Source of the DNA: Streptomyces hygroscopicus
GTDB taxonomy: Bacteria > Actinomycetota > Actinomycetes > Streptomycetales > Streptomycetaceae
Direction of reading: 5' to 3'
Length of the DNA stretch: 64,000 nt
NCBI GenBank assembly: GCA_002021875.1
Contig: CP018627.1
Location: 3,348,001-3,412,000 of the forward strand
Shown here piece by piece: positions 39,058-48,259 of the stretch. Position 1 is the stretch's first letter. Every line of letters begins with the position of its first letter. Under the pieces are notes generated by a model that was given only the letters and a program-made list of their open reading frames with translations, had not been told where the DNA came from and did not search any database. The translations under genes were made by a program, and so were the position numbers.

Positions 39058-39711
39058 ATGATCCGAGTCCTGATCGCCGACGACGAGGCGCTGATGCGTG
39101 CGGGAATCCGGCTGATCCTGGAGAACGCCGAGGACATCGAGGTGGCCGCCGAGGCGGGCGACGGCCGGGAGGCGGCCGAGGCATGCCGGACCCAGCAGAT
39201 CGATGTCGCCCTGCTCGACATCCAGATGCCGATCCGGGACGGGATCGCCGCCGCCGAGGACATCGCTCGCCTCTCGCCCCGCACCTGCGTCGTGATGCTG
39301 ACGGCCTTCGGCGAGGAAGCGCACGTGACCCGCGCCCTGCGGGCCGCGGCGAGCGGGTTCATCCTCAAGGACACCGGTCCCGCCGATTTGATCCGCGCCG
39401 TGCAACTCGCCGCGAAGGGCGAACCGGTACTGGCACCCCGGATCACCCGGCGACTGCTGGAACGGCATGTGCAGTCCGGCCGGGACACTGAGGCCGCTCT
39501 GCGCAGGATCGAAGAACTGACCCCGGCCGAACGGGATGTCCTGCGGCTGCTCGGCACGGGCCTGTCCAACGCGGAGATCGCCGATCAGCTGTATCTGAGC
39601 GCCGGCACGGTCAAGGCGCACATCAGCCGGATCCTCACCCGCACCGGCTGCGCCAACCGCGTACAGGCCGCCATCCTCGCACACGACGCCGAGCTGCTCA
39701 CCGGCCGTTGA
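39058..39711 (+). CDS. NarL/LuxR-type response regulator
   Basis: A 217-residue regulator: receiver domain with RVLIADDEALMRAGI (acidic pocket), phosphoacceptor Asp in VALLDIQMPIRDG, the Thr in MLTAFGEE and Lys in FILKDTGP; then a LuxR helix-turn-helix, LTPAERDVLRLLGTGLSNAE, with YLSAGTVKAHISRIL. It is translated directly after the sensor kinase. Immediately downstream begins a recombinase fragment, so this two-component system marks the left border of the mosaic zone. Confidence 0.95.
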   Translation: MIRVLIADDEALMRAGIRLILENAEDIEVAAEAGDGREAAEACRTQQIDVALLDIQMPIRDGIAAAEDIARLSPRTCVVMLTAFGEEAHVTRALRAAASGFILKDTGPADLIRAVQLAAKGEPVLAPRITRRLLERHVQSGRDTEAALRRIEELTPAERDVLRLLGTGLSNAEIADQLYLSAGTVKAHISRILTRTGCANRVQAAILAHDAELLTGR

Positions 39712-39714
39712 GCC

Positions 39715-39930
39715 GTGCCGGACGGTCCAGCGGCACCTACGGGCCGGGCGGCGGCCTTACCACCAGCCGCCCGTAAGGTGATCGCCGACTGCGACACCGA
39801 GCTCGCCACCCACCGCGCCGCCCTCGAAGCGGGCGCGGACCCCACCGCCGTCACCCAGTGGATCATCGAAACCCGGGCCCGCCGGGCCAGGGCCAAAACC
39901 CTACGACTCCGGGAAACACAAAGTGCCGGC
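39715..39930 (+). pseudogene. serine recombinase C-terminal fragment 1
   Basis: ARKVIADCDTELATHRAALE, followed by TAVTQWIIETRARRARAK, is nearly the same as the coiled-coil tail of the large serine recombinase fragment at 55268-55850. The catalytic domain is absent and the frame runs directly into the 0.57-kb direct repeat. Confidence 0.7.
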
Positions 39931-39931
39931 C

Positions 39932-40499
39932 GGGCGTGGGGGCCAACGGCGTGTGCTACCTCACTAGACGTCAGCTCTCCGCCACCGGCATCGCTCGCCA
40001 ACTGTTCCCGGGCCTTGAAAGCCTTCCGGTAGACGGTGTCCAGTTCCCGCTCTCTGAGGTCTGGCCCCTGGCGGGGGCGAGCCTTCAGCGAGCGTGTCGT
40101 TACCGAGGCACCCAAGGCGCGCATGCGGGTGACGGCGTAGGAGTAGCGGCGAGTGACCTGCCCCCGTCCTCCGGCGATCGGGTTGCCGTCGTCATAGGAA
40201 GAGGTGAAGTCCAGGTTCGCGGTCCGCGAGACCTGCCACAGCGTGAAGTGAACTTGGGCGGACGAGGGGAACGGTGTGTTTCCACTCTGCCGGATGGCGC
40301 GGCCGAACGCATGGGCCAGGTCGGTGGACGCATTTATGGCCGCCTGCTTGTTGTGGTGGGCCGTCCTTTCTGCCCGATGTACACGCTGATGATGCCGACG
40401 AGTGCGAGGACGCACACCGCACCGAGGGCCTTGGCCCACGGTGCGGTGCGTCCCATTCTGAGATCACGCCTCAAGGGCGTTGCCTCCTGCTATCCGGGG
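39932..40499. repeat. long direct repeat, copy 1
   Basis: Near-identical to 49638-50248 in the same orientation. Relative to copy 2 it lacks 42 in-frame bases near 40206 and one T in the run at about 40370. The pair bracket 9.1 kb. The left border abuts a serine recombinase tail; the right border lies in the last codons of what, at copy 2, is an SGNH-hydrolase gene. Confidence 0.92.
39937..40474 (-). pseudogene. frameshifted copy of small membrane protein gene
   Basis: This is a paralogue of the gene at 49417-50223. It keeps the TTG start and AGGAGG site and the TM helix APWAKALGAVCVLALVG, then loses frame because a run of four T is three T here. The downstream part (SGNTPFPSSAQVHFTLWQVS, YDDGNPIAGGRGQVT) is intact in another frame, with a 14-residue in-frame deletion. 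It cannot make the full protein. Confidence 0.85.
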
Positions 40500-40515
40500 G
40501 CCGGGTTGCGTGTTC

Positions 40516-41559
40516 CTAGAGCTTGCGGGACAGCCACTTGTCGATGGTGTTGGTGGTGCTGTCGGCGTTGCGCTGGAGGGCCAGGTCGTGACCGGCTCCG
40601 GGAATGGACTTCACGTCGACGGCAGGGCTGGCCGGGTAGGCGGCGGTCTCCGCTGTGAGGGTCTTGCTCAGGTCGGCGGGGTCGAAGAACAGGCCATCGT
40701 GCTGGCCCACGAGCGACAGGACGGGAACGTTGACCTTCTTGCCGTACGTGTCGTTGCTCTGCTCGTCCACGAAGGAGGTGGACTCCCCCACGGTGGCGAT
40801 CTGCTTGACCGCATCGTCGGCCCTCACGGTGCTCAGGTCGGCGTTGAACGGCCAGTAGAGCAGATGGCGCATGCCGTCCCGGGTGGTCAGGGAGCCGTCC
40901 GGTATCGCGCGGCCGGCGAAGGCGGGGTCTTCGGCGGCGGGGTGCATCGCGGCGTTGAACAGCAGCCGGCCGGAGCCGGCATGGTGCATGAATCCGGTGA
41001 CGACGACAGCGTTGACGTCCTTGTAGGACGCGGCTTCCTGGAGGGCGACCGCGCTTCCCATGGAGTGGCCGACCAGTGCGACCGGCAGCCCTTTGTGGGC
41101 GGTCCTCAGCTTGGTGATCAGTTGATGGATGGTGGCGGAGTGGGTCGTGCCGTTCAGCTTGTCCGCGGCCGGGCTGCTGGAGTTGCCGGTTCCGAGGCGG
41201 TCCACGGCGACGGTGATCCAACCGTCCTCGGCCGCCTCGCGTGCTTGCGAGATCCAGCCGCGGTCTGTCTCGAGATCGAAGTACCGGTGGTCGTAGGTGA
41301 CGCCCGGGATCATCACCTGAATGCCCTTCACGCGGGCGTGGGTCGGTTGGTATTCCACGGCGCTCAGTGTCTGGTCGGCCGGTCCACTGCCGGTGAGTGA
41401 GACCTTCTGGGTGATCGTGTGGCGAGTGAAGCCCGATACGCGCTCGGGGGCGGCGGACGCGCTTGGGGACGTGATCGCGCCGACGGTGACGAGCAACGCG
41501 GCGGACGCCGCGCCCACGGTGAAGCGGGCCGCGCGGTTTCGGGGCTTGGTCGAGGGCAT
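40516..41559 (-). CDS. secreted alpha/beta hydrolase
   Basis: A 347-residue hydrolase with a long Sec/Tat-like signal (KPRNRAARFTVGAASAALL, cleaved near SASAAP). The nucleophile is in ALVGHSMGSAV, the acid in VGQHDGLFFD and the His in PGAGHDLALQ. It resembles actinobacterial exported lipase/esterase-like proteins. It is the first intact gene inside the direct-repeat-bracketed segment. No partner is obvious. Confidence 0.9.
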   Translation of the reverse strand: MPSTKPRNRAARFTVGAASAALLVTVGAITSPSASAAPERVSGFTRHTITQKVSLTGSGPADQTLSAVEYQPTHARVKGIQVMIPGVTYDHRYFDLETDRGWISQAREAAEDGWITVAVDRLGTGNSSSPAADKLNGTTHSATIHQLITKLRTAHKGLPVALVGHSMGSAVALQEAASYKDVNAVVVTGFMHHAGSGRLLFNAAMHPAAEDPAFAGRAIPDGSLTTRDGMRHLLYWPFNADLSTVRADDAVKQIATVGESTSFVDEQSNDTYGKKVNVPVLSLVGQHDGLFFDPADLSKTLTAETAAYPASPAVDVKSIPGAGHDLALQRNADSTTNTIDKWLSRKL

Positions 41560-41604
41560 GAGGGAGGTCCTTGCTGTCTTGGCCGAGGCGCAGCCTCGGG
41601 TGAA

Positions 41605-41880
41605 GCCCGAGCAGGCGTCACGACGGATGGCGAATGGGCGTTGATCGAGCCGTGGCTGCCGGTGATCTAGGCGTCTTCGGCTCGCCGATGGGCGGCGTGA
41701 TGTCGAGGCCGCAGCGCGCGGACAGGTCGACCTCAGCCCTGGTCAGCGTGGACTCCGCCGTGGCCCGGGCCCGCCACGACGCCGTCGACATGCTCGTGGA
41801 CGCCGGTGTCCTCACCCCGCTGGAGAAGGCGGTTGAGGAGGAGAGGGCACGCGCGAAAAGGGCCGGGCGGTGGCGGATGT
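41605..41880 (+). pseudogene. IS5-family transposase remnants
   Basis: DGEWALIEPWLPV before a TAG at 41668 is the N-terminal start motif of IS5-type transposases (usually D-A-x-W-A-L-L-x-P-L-L-P). About 60 bp later ALVSVDSAVARARHDAVDM resembles the first catalytic-Asp strand. The two pieces are in different contexts with the intervening part lost. Confidence 0.55.
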
Positions 41881-41884
41881 CGAA

Positions 41885-42016
41885 CCTCTCGGCCCGGCTC
41901 GCGCAACAGCCTCAGCGGAAACGGGTCACCACTACAACCACCACCGTTGCCACACCGCACTCGGCGGCCACCCACCGATCAACCGCGTGAACAACGCTTC
42001 AGGTCAATACGCCTAG
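41885..42016 (+). pseudogene. IS481/IS3-type transposase C-terminal remnant
   Basis: The plus strand ends YNHHRCHTALGGHPPINRVN before a TAG at 42014-42016. This is the canonical last segment of an rve-type integrase-core transposase (H-Y-N-x-x-R-x-H-x-A-L-G-G-x-P-P). Only about 40 codons remain. Confidence 0.75.
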
Positions 42017-42885
42017 CGGCCGATCTTGTCCAACTCGGCGAGTTCCTCGTCGGAGAGCGAGAGTCCCGTACCGGCGGCGTTCTCGCGCAGGTGTACCACT
42101 GACGAGGTGCCGGGAATGAGCAGGATGTTCGGCGACCGGTGCAGCAGCCAGGCCAGGGCGACCGACATCGGCGTCGCGTCCAGCCGGGTGGCCACGGCAG
42201 AAAGCGCCGTGGACTCCAGCGGGGTGAAGCCGCCGAGCGGGAAGAAGGGCACGTAGGCGATGCCCTTGTCGGCGAGTTCGTCGATCAGCTCGTCGTCCTG
42301 GCGGTGGGCGAGGTTGTACATGTTCTGCACGCACACGATCGGCGCGATCACCTGCGCCTCGGCGACCTGTTCCGCCGTCGCGTTACTCACGCCCAGATGC
42401 CGGATCAGGCCTTGCTGCTGGAGTTCGACAAGAGCCTCGAAGGGCTCGGCGAGCGAACCGGGCCGAGGGCCCTGGGCGTCGCCGAGCCGGAGGTTGACCA
42501 CATCAAGCACGTCGAGGCCGAGGTCCTCGAGGTTCTCGTGGACGGCGCGGCGCAGGTCCTCGGGCCGCCGGGCAGGGGGCCAGCCGCCCTGCTCATCGCG
42601 GACCGCGCCGACCTTGGTCACGATGTGCAGCGATTCGCGGTAGGGGTGCAGTGCTTCACGGATCAGCTCATTGGTGACGCGCGGCCCGTAGGCGCCGGAG
42701 GTGTCGATGTGGGTGATCCCGAGGTCGGCGGCCTCACGCAGGATGGTGAGTGCGCCGTCGCGGTCGGCAGGCGGGCCCATGACCCCAGGGCCGGCGAGCT
42801 GCATGGCGCCGTAGCCGAAGCGGGTGACGGTCAGATCGCCCAGGGGCCAGGTGCCGCCGGGGAGTGACGCAGAGAGTGTGTTCAT
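42013..42885 (-). CDS. aldo/keto reductase regulated by divergent LysR gene
   Basis: A 290-residue aldo/keto reductase: HIDTSGAYGP (Asp, Tyr), the Lys in IVTKVGAVRD, NLRLGDAQG at the usual His position (His appears lost or shifted), and LIPGTSSVVHLRENAAGTG for NADP binding. Its stop overlaps, antisense, the IS481 remnant. It diverges from a LysR gene with a near-ideal operator in between. It would reduce a carbonyl or the LysR effector; substrate unknown. Confidence 0.92.
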   Translation of the reverse strand: MNTLSASLPGGTWPLGDLTVTRFGYGAMQLAGPGVMGPPADRDGALTILREAADLGITHIDTSGAYGPRVTNELIREALHPYRESLHIVTKVGAVRDEQGGWPPARRPEDLRRAVHENLEDLGLDVLDVVNLRLGDAQGPRPGSLAEPFEALVELQQQGLIRHLGVSNATAEQVAEAQVIAPIVCVQNMYNLAHRQDDELIDELADKGIAYVPFFPLGGFTPLESTALSAVATRLDATPMSVALAWLLHRSPNILLIPGTSSVVHLRENAAGTGLSLSDEELAELDKIGR

Positions 42886-43051
42886 GGCTGTGTCTTTCCT
42901 GCTGAGCCGGATACTTCATGGGCTGCGTGTCACGTGGTCCGCCGCTCGTCGACGGCACCTCGTCCGCGCCGGCTACCGGCGCGGATCTCGCTTCGCCCGT
43001 GCCGTTGATGTTCGCTCGCCGACCAGCGGCGCATCCAATACCGGCACAGCG

Positions 43052-43080
43052 CCCGGTGATACCCGGAAGGTATCACCGGG
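43052..43080. promoter_or_regulatory. LysR operator
   Basis: CCCGGTGATACC-CGGAA-GGTATCACCGGG is a perfect 12-bp dyad containing the T-N11-A LysR box. It lies 14 bp upstream of the LysR start and in the shared promoter region with the divergent aldo/keto reductase. Confidence 0.88.
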
Positions 43081-43093
43081 GTATGCTGTCGCC

Positions 43094-43957
43094 ATGGACA
43101 TCTTGGAGACCCGCGAGCTGAGGTACTTCCTGGCCGTGGCCGAGGAACTGCACTTCGGCCGTGCCGCCGAGCGCCTCGGCATGGCACAGCCACCGCTGTC
43201 CCGGGCGATCCAGCGGCTCGAGCGGCGCCTCGGTGTCTCCCTGCTGACACGCAACCGTCGCGGAGTCGCCCTGACTGGCGCCGGGGAGATGCTGCTGTAC
43301 GAGGGCCGCGCGGCCCTCGACGCGATCACCGCCGCCGCCCGCCGCGCCCGCCGCGCCGGTGGCGCTGACGACCCGAGAGGCCCCCGCAACCGCCTGGTGC
43401 TGGCGGTGAAGGCCGCCGCGTCCCACGAGTTGCTGCACAAGCTCCTCGACGCCTACGCGGCCGAGCCGGACGCCGCCGAGGTCGACGTGCTGCCGAGCGG
43501 TACATGCGAGCAGGAAGAGATGCTGCGCGATGGCCGGGCTGACGTGGCGCTCATGCACAAGCCGTTCAACTCCCTCACTGGGTTCGACAGCGAGGAACTG
43601 ACGACCGAGGGGCAGATCGCCATCCTGCCCGCCGGGCACCCCCTCGCCGCGCACAAGACTCTGTCCCTGGCCGACGTCAGCGACATCCCCGACCTTCCGC
43701 TCGCCCGTTGGTCCCGTGACGGCGTCTACCCACCCGGTCCGGGCCCCGAGATCCACGATCAGACGCAACTGGCCCAACTGATCGCCCTCGGACGCACCGT
43801 GGCCGTCTTCCCCGACTCCGCCCGCGCCTGGCTATGGGCCGAGCACACCGCCGTCCCCCTGACCGACGCACCCCCCGTCGTCACTCACATCGCGTGGCCC
43901 GCGCACAGCCGCTCCCTCGCCCTCGCGGGGCTGGTCCGCGCAGCCACACGGCTATGA
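43094..43957 (+). CDS. LysR-family regulator
   Basis: A 287-residue LysR protein. The helix-turn-helix (residues 1-60) includes LRYFLAVAEELHFGRAAERL and MAQPPLSRAIQRLERRLG; the co-inducer domain follows (LVLAVKAAASHELLHKLLDA onwards). The ATG at 43094 begins MDILETRELRYFL as in the BenM/CatR-like group. It diverges from the aldo/keto reductase and has the palindrome at 43052-43080 in front. The 550 bp after it, 43958-44507, contain no gene I can support. Confidence 0.93.
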   Translation: MDILETRELRYFLAVAEELHFGRAAERLGMAQPPLSRAIQRLERRLGVSLLTRNRRGVALTGAGEMLLYEGRAALDAITAAARRARRAGGADDPRGPRNRLVLAVKAAASHELLHKLLDAYAAEPDAAEVDVLPSGTCEQEEMLRDGRADVALMHKPFNSLTGFDSEELTTEGQIAILPAGHPLAAHKTLSLADVSDIPDLPLARWSRDGVYPPGPGPEIHDQTQLAQLIALGRTVAVFPDSARAWLWAEHTAVPLTDAPPVVTHIAWPAHSRSLALAGLVRAATRL

Positions 43958-44507
43958 CCCCCTCGCGCCTTCCCACCGCGCCGTCACCCTGATGACCCTC
44001 CGCCTGACCGTCGGCGCCCACACTTCACTGCCGCCCGCCCATGGGCGCGTGCACTGCCGACCTTCATGCCGGCAGAAGGCGTGCCGGGCTGGTCACGGGA
44101 CGGGCGGGTCGGCGCAGCGTCACGGCCCCGGCCTGCGAGATGGCCACCGGAACCCTTCTGGGCTGCTGACCAGCACGTACGCCATGAACAAGATGGTCAC
44201 GACCACGACGAGCCGATGATGCCGTACGGCAGTGCCGCGTCACTCGTCGTCGGTGGCGTCCCTGTCGCGCAGCGGGCGCAGACCGCCGGGCAGGTCGGCG
44301 AGCTGGAAGGCATACCTGCCGAGCTCAGCACGCACGGCATGCCGAGCTTGCCGGCGCACGGCCGACCGGTTCTGCTGCCCCAGAAACCTTGAACGTTCCG
44401 TGTGGTCCTTCGCCATCGACCGGCTGTCAGAACCTTTCCGTCAGCGGCGATCGGCCGACGCCGGAACCCTGTTGCCCCTCTGCACACCGAACAACGGAGG
44501 CTGAACG

Positions 44508-45860
44508 ATGCCGTCAAAATTGTTGCTCAAGAACGGATTCGTCCTGACCCTCGACCCGGCACTGGGCGATCTGCCCCGCGCTGACGTACTCGTCGAGGAC
44601 GGGAAGATCGCTCAGATCGGTCCGGATCTCCCCGTGACAGACGCGGAAACCCTCGACGCCGCGGGAACTGTCGTCGTCCCGGGGTTCATCGACACCCATC
44701 GGCACATGTGGGAGACCGTGCTGCGCGGCGTACTGCCGGCGTGCACGCTGGACGGATACCTCGCCCAGGTGATCGGTGCCATCGGCCCCGCCTACCGCCC
44801 CGAGGACGTCTACACCGGGAACCTGCTCGGCGCGCTCGAGGCCCTCAACGCGGGCATCACCACGATCGTGGACTGGTCGCATTGCAACAACACGCCCGAG
44901 CACGCGGACGCCGGCATCACAGCGTTGCGCGCAGCCGGTATCCGTGCGATGTACGCCCACGGGACGCCGGCGGGTGCCGAATGGTGGGCCTACAGCGAAC
45001 TCGGCCATCCAGCGGACGCCCGCCGTATCCGCGAGCAGTACTTCTCATCGGAGGACGACCTCCTCACCTTCGCCCTTGCCGTCCGCGGGCCAGGAGTGAG
45101 CCGCCCCGAGGTGTGCGTGCATGACTGGCGGCTTGCTCGCGAGCTGGAAGCCAGGATCTCCGTCCACGTCGGGATGCGGATCACGGGCGTGCACGGGCAG
45201 GCGATCGCCGAGCTCGACCGCGCAGGGTTGCTCGGCCCGGACACCACCTACGTCCACGCCAACACCAGTACCGACGACGAGCTCGCGATGATCAAACGCA
45301 CCGGTGGTTCTGCCTCGGTCGCTCCGTACGTCGAGATGCTCATGGGGCACGGCCATCCACCGATCACGCGGATGCTGGAGCAAGGGGTGACGCCCTCGCT
45401 GAGCATCGACGTCGCCACCTCGGTCCCCGGCGATATGTTCACCCAGATGCGGACCGCGCTCGCCCAAGGCCGCATCTCCTCGTTCGGCGACGATGTCGAT
45501 GTCGCATTCGCGCCGGCACTCACCCATGCGGACGTGCTCGGCTTCGCGACACGTGCCGGTGCCCAGGCCTGTGGACTGGCCGATCGCATCGGGACCCTGG
45601 CTCCCGGTAAGGACGCGGACATCGTCTTGATCCGGGCGGATGACATCAACACGATGCCCTTGGTCGACCCCGTCGCCACCGTGGTGACCAGTGCCGACAC
45701 GGCCAATGTCGACACGGTGATCGTCCGCGGCGAGATCCGCAAGCGGGCCGGCAAGCTCGTCGGGGTCGACCTCGCCCGGCTCCGGGCCGACGCGGAGCGC
45801 TCCCGTGACCACGTGCTGCGTTCGAGCGGCATGACTCCGTCCTGGCTGCCGCAGAACTGA
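44508..45860 (+). CDS. amidohydrolase, TrzA/AtzA-like
   Basis: A 450-residue cytosolic metal-dependent hydrolase of the chlorohydrolase/cytosine-deaminase group. It has the N-terminal urease-like LLLKNGFVLTLD, metal ligands in GFIDTHRHMWETVLRG, the His in ISVHVGMRI (later metal site), HANTSTDDEL and DVATSVPGDMFTQ, and the C-terminal GTLAPGKDADIVLI. It likely deaminates or opens a nitrogen heterocycle. It starts a four-gene catabolic cassette with an F420-type oxidoreductase, a metallo-hydrolase and a SnoaL-like protein. Confidence 0.93.
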   Translation: MPSKLLLKNGFVLTLDPALGDLPRADVLVEDGKIAQIGPDLPVTDAETLDAAGTVVVPGFIDTHRHMWETVLRGVLPACTLDGYLAQVIGAIGPAYRPEDVYTGNLLGALEALNAGITTIVDWSHCNNTPEHADAGITALRAAGIRAMYAHGTPAGAEWWAYSELGHPADARRIREQYFSSEDDLLTFALAVRGPGVSRPEVCVHDWRLARELEARISVHVGMRITGVHGQAIAELDRAGLLGPDTTYVHANTSTDDELAMIKRTGGSASVAPYVEMLMGHGHPPITRMLEQGVTPSLSIDVATSVPGDMFTQMRTALAQGRISSFGDDVDVAFAPALTHADVLGFATRAGAQACGLADRIGTLAPGKDADIVLIRADDINTMPLVDPVATVVTSADTANVDTVIVRGEIRKRAGKLVGVDLARLRADAERSRDHVLRSSGMTPSWLPQN

Positions 45861-45900
45861 ACGATTCTCTTTGCCAATCCACAACTTGGAGGACGAGACC

Positions 45901-46890
45901 ATGAAATTCGCAGTGGCACTACCACAGTCCAACCGCGTCGGGGACACTGCCGCGATCCGCGATGTCGCCCAGGCCGCCGAGGAACTCGGGTTCTGGGCCG
46001 TGTCGATGCAGGACCACATCGTCTTCGATGGCGTGTGGCTCGGCTGCGGTGCCGAGGACGACGAAGGCCGAAATGACCGTCGAACCGTGTTCGAGCAGCT
46101 CACCACGTTCGGCTACGTCGCCGGGATCACCTCCACGATCCGGCTGCTGACCAGCGTCATGCTGCTGCCGGTGCGCGAGACCATCCTTGCGGCCAAACAG
46201 ATCGCCACGCTCGACCAGCTCTCCGGCGGGCGGATGCTCCTGGGAATCGGTGTCGGGCTGTCCGGCACCGACCGTGACCCGCAGGTCCTCGAAACGCTCT
46301 CCCGCAATGCCACGGTGGAGATGGCCGCGCTCGGCGTGGACGTGACAAAACGTGGCCGGCTCGCCGACGAGCAACTCGAGGCGCTCAGGCGCATTTGGAC
46401 CGACGACAGCGCTTCCTACGATGGGAAGTTGGTCCGCTTCAAGGAAATCGAGGTATTCCCCAAGCCGGCACAGCCCGGGGGGCCGCCGATCCTGATCGCC
46501 GGTAACTCGCCCGCCGCATTGCGGCGTACGGCCCGGGGCGGCTACTGGTGGCTGCCCAACCACGCCACCCCCGATGAGGTCGTCGGCGGCCTGGCCGCGC
46601 TCGCCGAATCGGGGCACCGGCCACCGGAGTGCGTACTCGACCTGTTCTGGCGCATGGACAACACCACCGCGGGGGCGCGGGCGGCCTGCCGGGGCACCCT
46701 GGAGAACGCCTTCGGTGACCACCTGCCGGTCCGCAACCTGGTCGGCACACCGGACGAGATCGCCGCACGGTGCCGGGAGTATCGCGACGCCGGGGTCAGC
46801 GCGATCGAGATGAAGCCGGTCTTCCGCTCGGTCAAGGAGCTCATCGGGATGATGGAGACCCTGATGACCGAGGTCGCGCCGACGGTTTGA
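45901..46890 (+). CDS. LLM-class (F420- or FMN-dependent) oxidoreductase
   Basis: A 329-residue luciferase-like monooxygenase/reductase. It starts MKFAVALPQSN at an ATG with GGAGG upstream. It has GFWAVSMQDHIVF and LGIGVGLSGTDRDP, with the phosphate/cofactor site in PILIAGNSPAALRRTA. The family uses F420 or FMN to oxidise or reduce small molecules, often in ring cleavage. It follows the amidohydrolase by 40 bp and precedes the metallo-hydrolase by 29 bp, so all are one transcript. Confidence 0.93.
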   Translation: MKFAVALPQSNRVGDTAAIRDVAQAAEELGFWAVSMQDHIVFDGVWLGCGAEDDEGRNDRRTVFEQLTTFGYVAGITSTIRLLTSVMLLPVRETILAAKQIATLDQLSGGRMLLGIGVGLSGTDRDPQVLETLSRNATVEMAALGVDVTKRGRLADEQLEALRRIWTDDSASYDGKLVRFKEIEVFPKPAQPGGPPILIAGNSPAALRRTARGGYWWLPNHATPDEVVGGLAALAESGHRPPECVLDLFWRMDNTTAGARAACRGTLENAFGDHLPVRNLVGTPDEIAARCREYRDAGVSAIEMKPVFRSVKELIGMMETLMTEVAPTV

Positions 46891-46919
46891 GCAATCGTTC
46901 CGCAGACCAGGAGGCAACG

Positions 46920-47759
46920 ATGCCTTCCGAAGAACTCAGATTCGAGCACCATCCGTTCCAACGCATCGGACCGGATGTCCACCTCATCCAGGACGTACAG
47001 TTCGCGCTCGGCCAGCCCCTCTGCGTTCCCATCAACTCCGCCGTGCTGACCGGCCAGGAGCCCGTCATCATCGACACCGGCTCGCCTCGCAACCGCCGGC
47101 AGTGGCTCGACGACGTCTTCTCCATTGTGGAGCCGGAGGACGTTCGCTGGGTGTTCGTCTCGCACGAGGACGCCGACCACACGGGCAACCTGGAAACCGT
47201 TATGGCGCGCTGTCCCAACGCGACACTGCTGTGTAGCTGGGCACTGGTCGAACGGTTTAGCTGTGTCTACGATTTCCCGCTGCACCGCTGCAGGTGGGTG
47301 GCCGACGGAGACACCGTCGACATCGGCGACCGGCAACTGGCCGTGCTCCGGCCGCCGATCTTCGACTCACCGTCCACATTGTCCGTCTTCGATACGCGTA
47401 GCCGAATGATGTGGGCCACCGACACGTTCGCCACCGCCATCCCCGGAACACCAGGCAGTGCGCTGATGCAGGACGTCAGCGAACTCGACCAGCAGGCCAG
47501 GCGCGACGGGATGACCATGTTCGGGATCCACGGCCTGGCGCCTTGGGTCAGCATGGCGGACCCGCGCCGCTTTGCCGCCAATGTCACCACGCTCCAGAAG
47601 CTCGACCCGAGCGTCGTTCTCACCGGCCACAGCCCTTCCATCCACGCCAATCGCGTCGACGAAGCCTGCGAAATCCTCGGCTCGCTGGCTGAGGCACCGG
47701 TCCCACCCTGCCCCGACCAATCCGTGCTCGATCTCATCCTCGCGGCCATGGGGGACTGA
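46920..47759 (+). CDS. MBL-fold metallo-hydrolase, flavodiiron-like ODP type
   Basis: A 279-residue metallo-beta-lactamase-fold protein. The metal motif is VSHEDADHTGN, i.e. HxExDH instead of the hydrolytic HxHxDH, as in the diiron oxygen-binding domain of flavodiiron proteins. VLTGHSPSIH carries the late His. A ribosome-binding site AGGAGG lies 6 nt before the ATG. With the LLM enzyme it may act as an O2- or NO-reducing or dioxygenase partner; true hydrolysis is less likely given the Glu. Confidence 0.88.
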   Translation: MPSEELRFEHHPFQRIGPDVHLIQDVQFALGQPLCVPINSAVLTGQEPVIIDTGSPRNRRQWLDDVFSIVEPEDVRWVFVSHEDADHTGNLETVMARCPNATLLCSWALVERFSCVYDFPLHRCRWVADGDTVDIGDRQLAVLRPPIFDSPSTLSVFDTRSRMMWATDTFATAIPGTPGSALMQDVSELDQQARRDGMTMFGIHGLAPWVSMADPRRFAANVTTLQKLDPSVVLTGHSPSIHANRVDEACEILGSLAEAPVPPCPDQSVLDLILAAMGD

Positions 47760-47846
47760 GTCCGCCGTCTTCGCTGGTCGCGCACCAGCCATTGCCTGCG
47801 GACACACAATTTCGCCCATCCCTGGGTCCATCTCCTGGAGACACTC

Positions 47847-48257
47847 ATGCCTGAAAGCAGTACGAACATCACCGTCGTCGACAACTTCTTCCGAGCTGTG
47901 GAGCGCGGCGACGTCGACGCCGTCCGCGGCATCTACGCCTCGGACGTTGCGATCTGGCACAACGACGGCGCCGGCGATCAGGGGCTCGAAAACAATCTCG
48001 TCGTACTGGGCTTGCTCGGTGGAGCCATTCACGGCATGCGCTTCGACGTTACCCGGCGGGCCGATGTCGGCGCCGGTGTCTTCCAACAGCACGTCCTGCG
48101 GGGGCAGTTGCCCGACGGGGAACAGGTGGGGCTCGACGCGGCAATGTACATCGCGGTCAACGACCGGAAGATCACGCGAATCGAAGAGTACTTCGACGTC
48201 GCCACTGTCAGGCGCCTCATCAATGCAGCCAAGAACGCTACGGACGAGGAGGTCTGA
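47847..48257 (+). CDS. SnoaL/NTF2-like small protein
   Basis: A 136-residue NTF2-fold protein: ITVVDNFFRAVERGDVDAVR at the start, an aromatic-acid strand (IYASDVAIWHND) and the ITRIEEYFDVATVRRL ending typical of SnoaL-like isomerases/hydratases. It may bind or isomerise a small ring compound in the cassette. 87 bp separate it from the metallo-hydrolase; a dead SDR gene follows at once. Confidence 0.9.
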   Translation: MPESSTNITVVDNFFRAVERGDVDAVRGIYASDVAIWHNDGAGDQGLENNLVVLGLLGGAIHGMRFDVTRRADVGAGVFQQHVLRGQLPDGEQVGLDAAMYIAVNDRKITRIEEYFDVATVRRLINAAKNATDEEV

Positions 48258-48259
48258 GA

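Noticed and set aside
43958..44507. small membrane protein on the minus strand (VVVTILFMAYVLVSS)
   Set aside because: One hydrophobic stretch only, no start or ribosome-binding site, frame not supported on either side.
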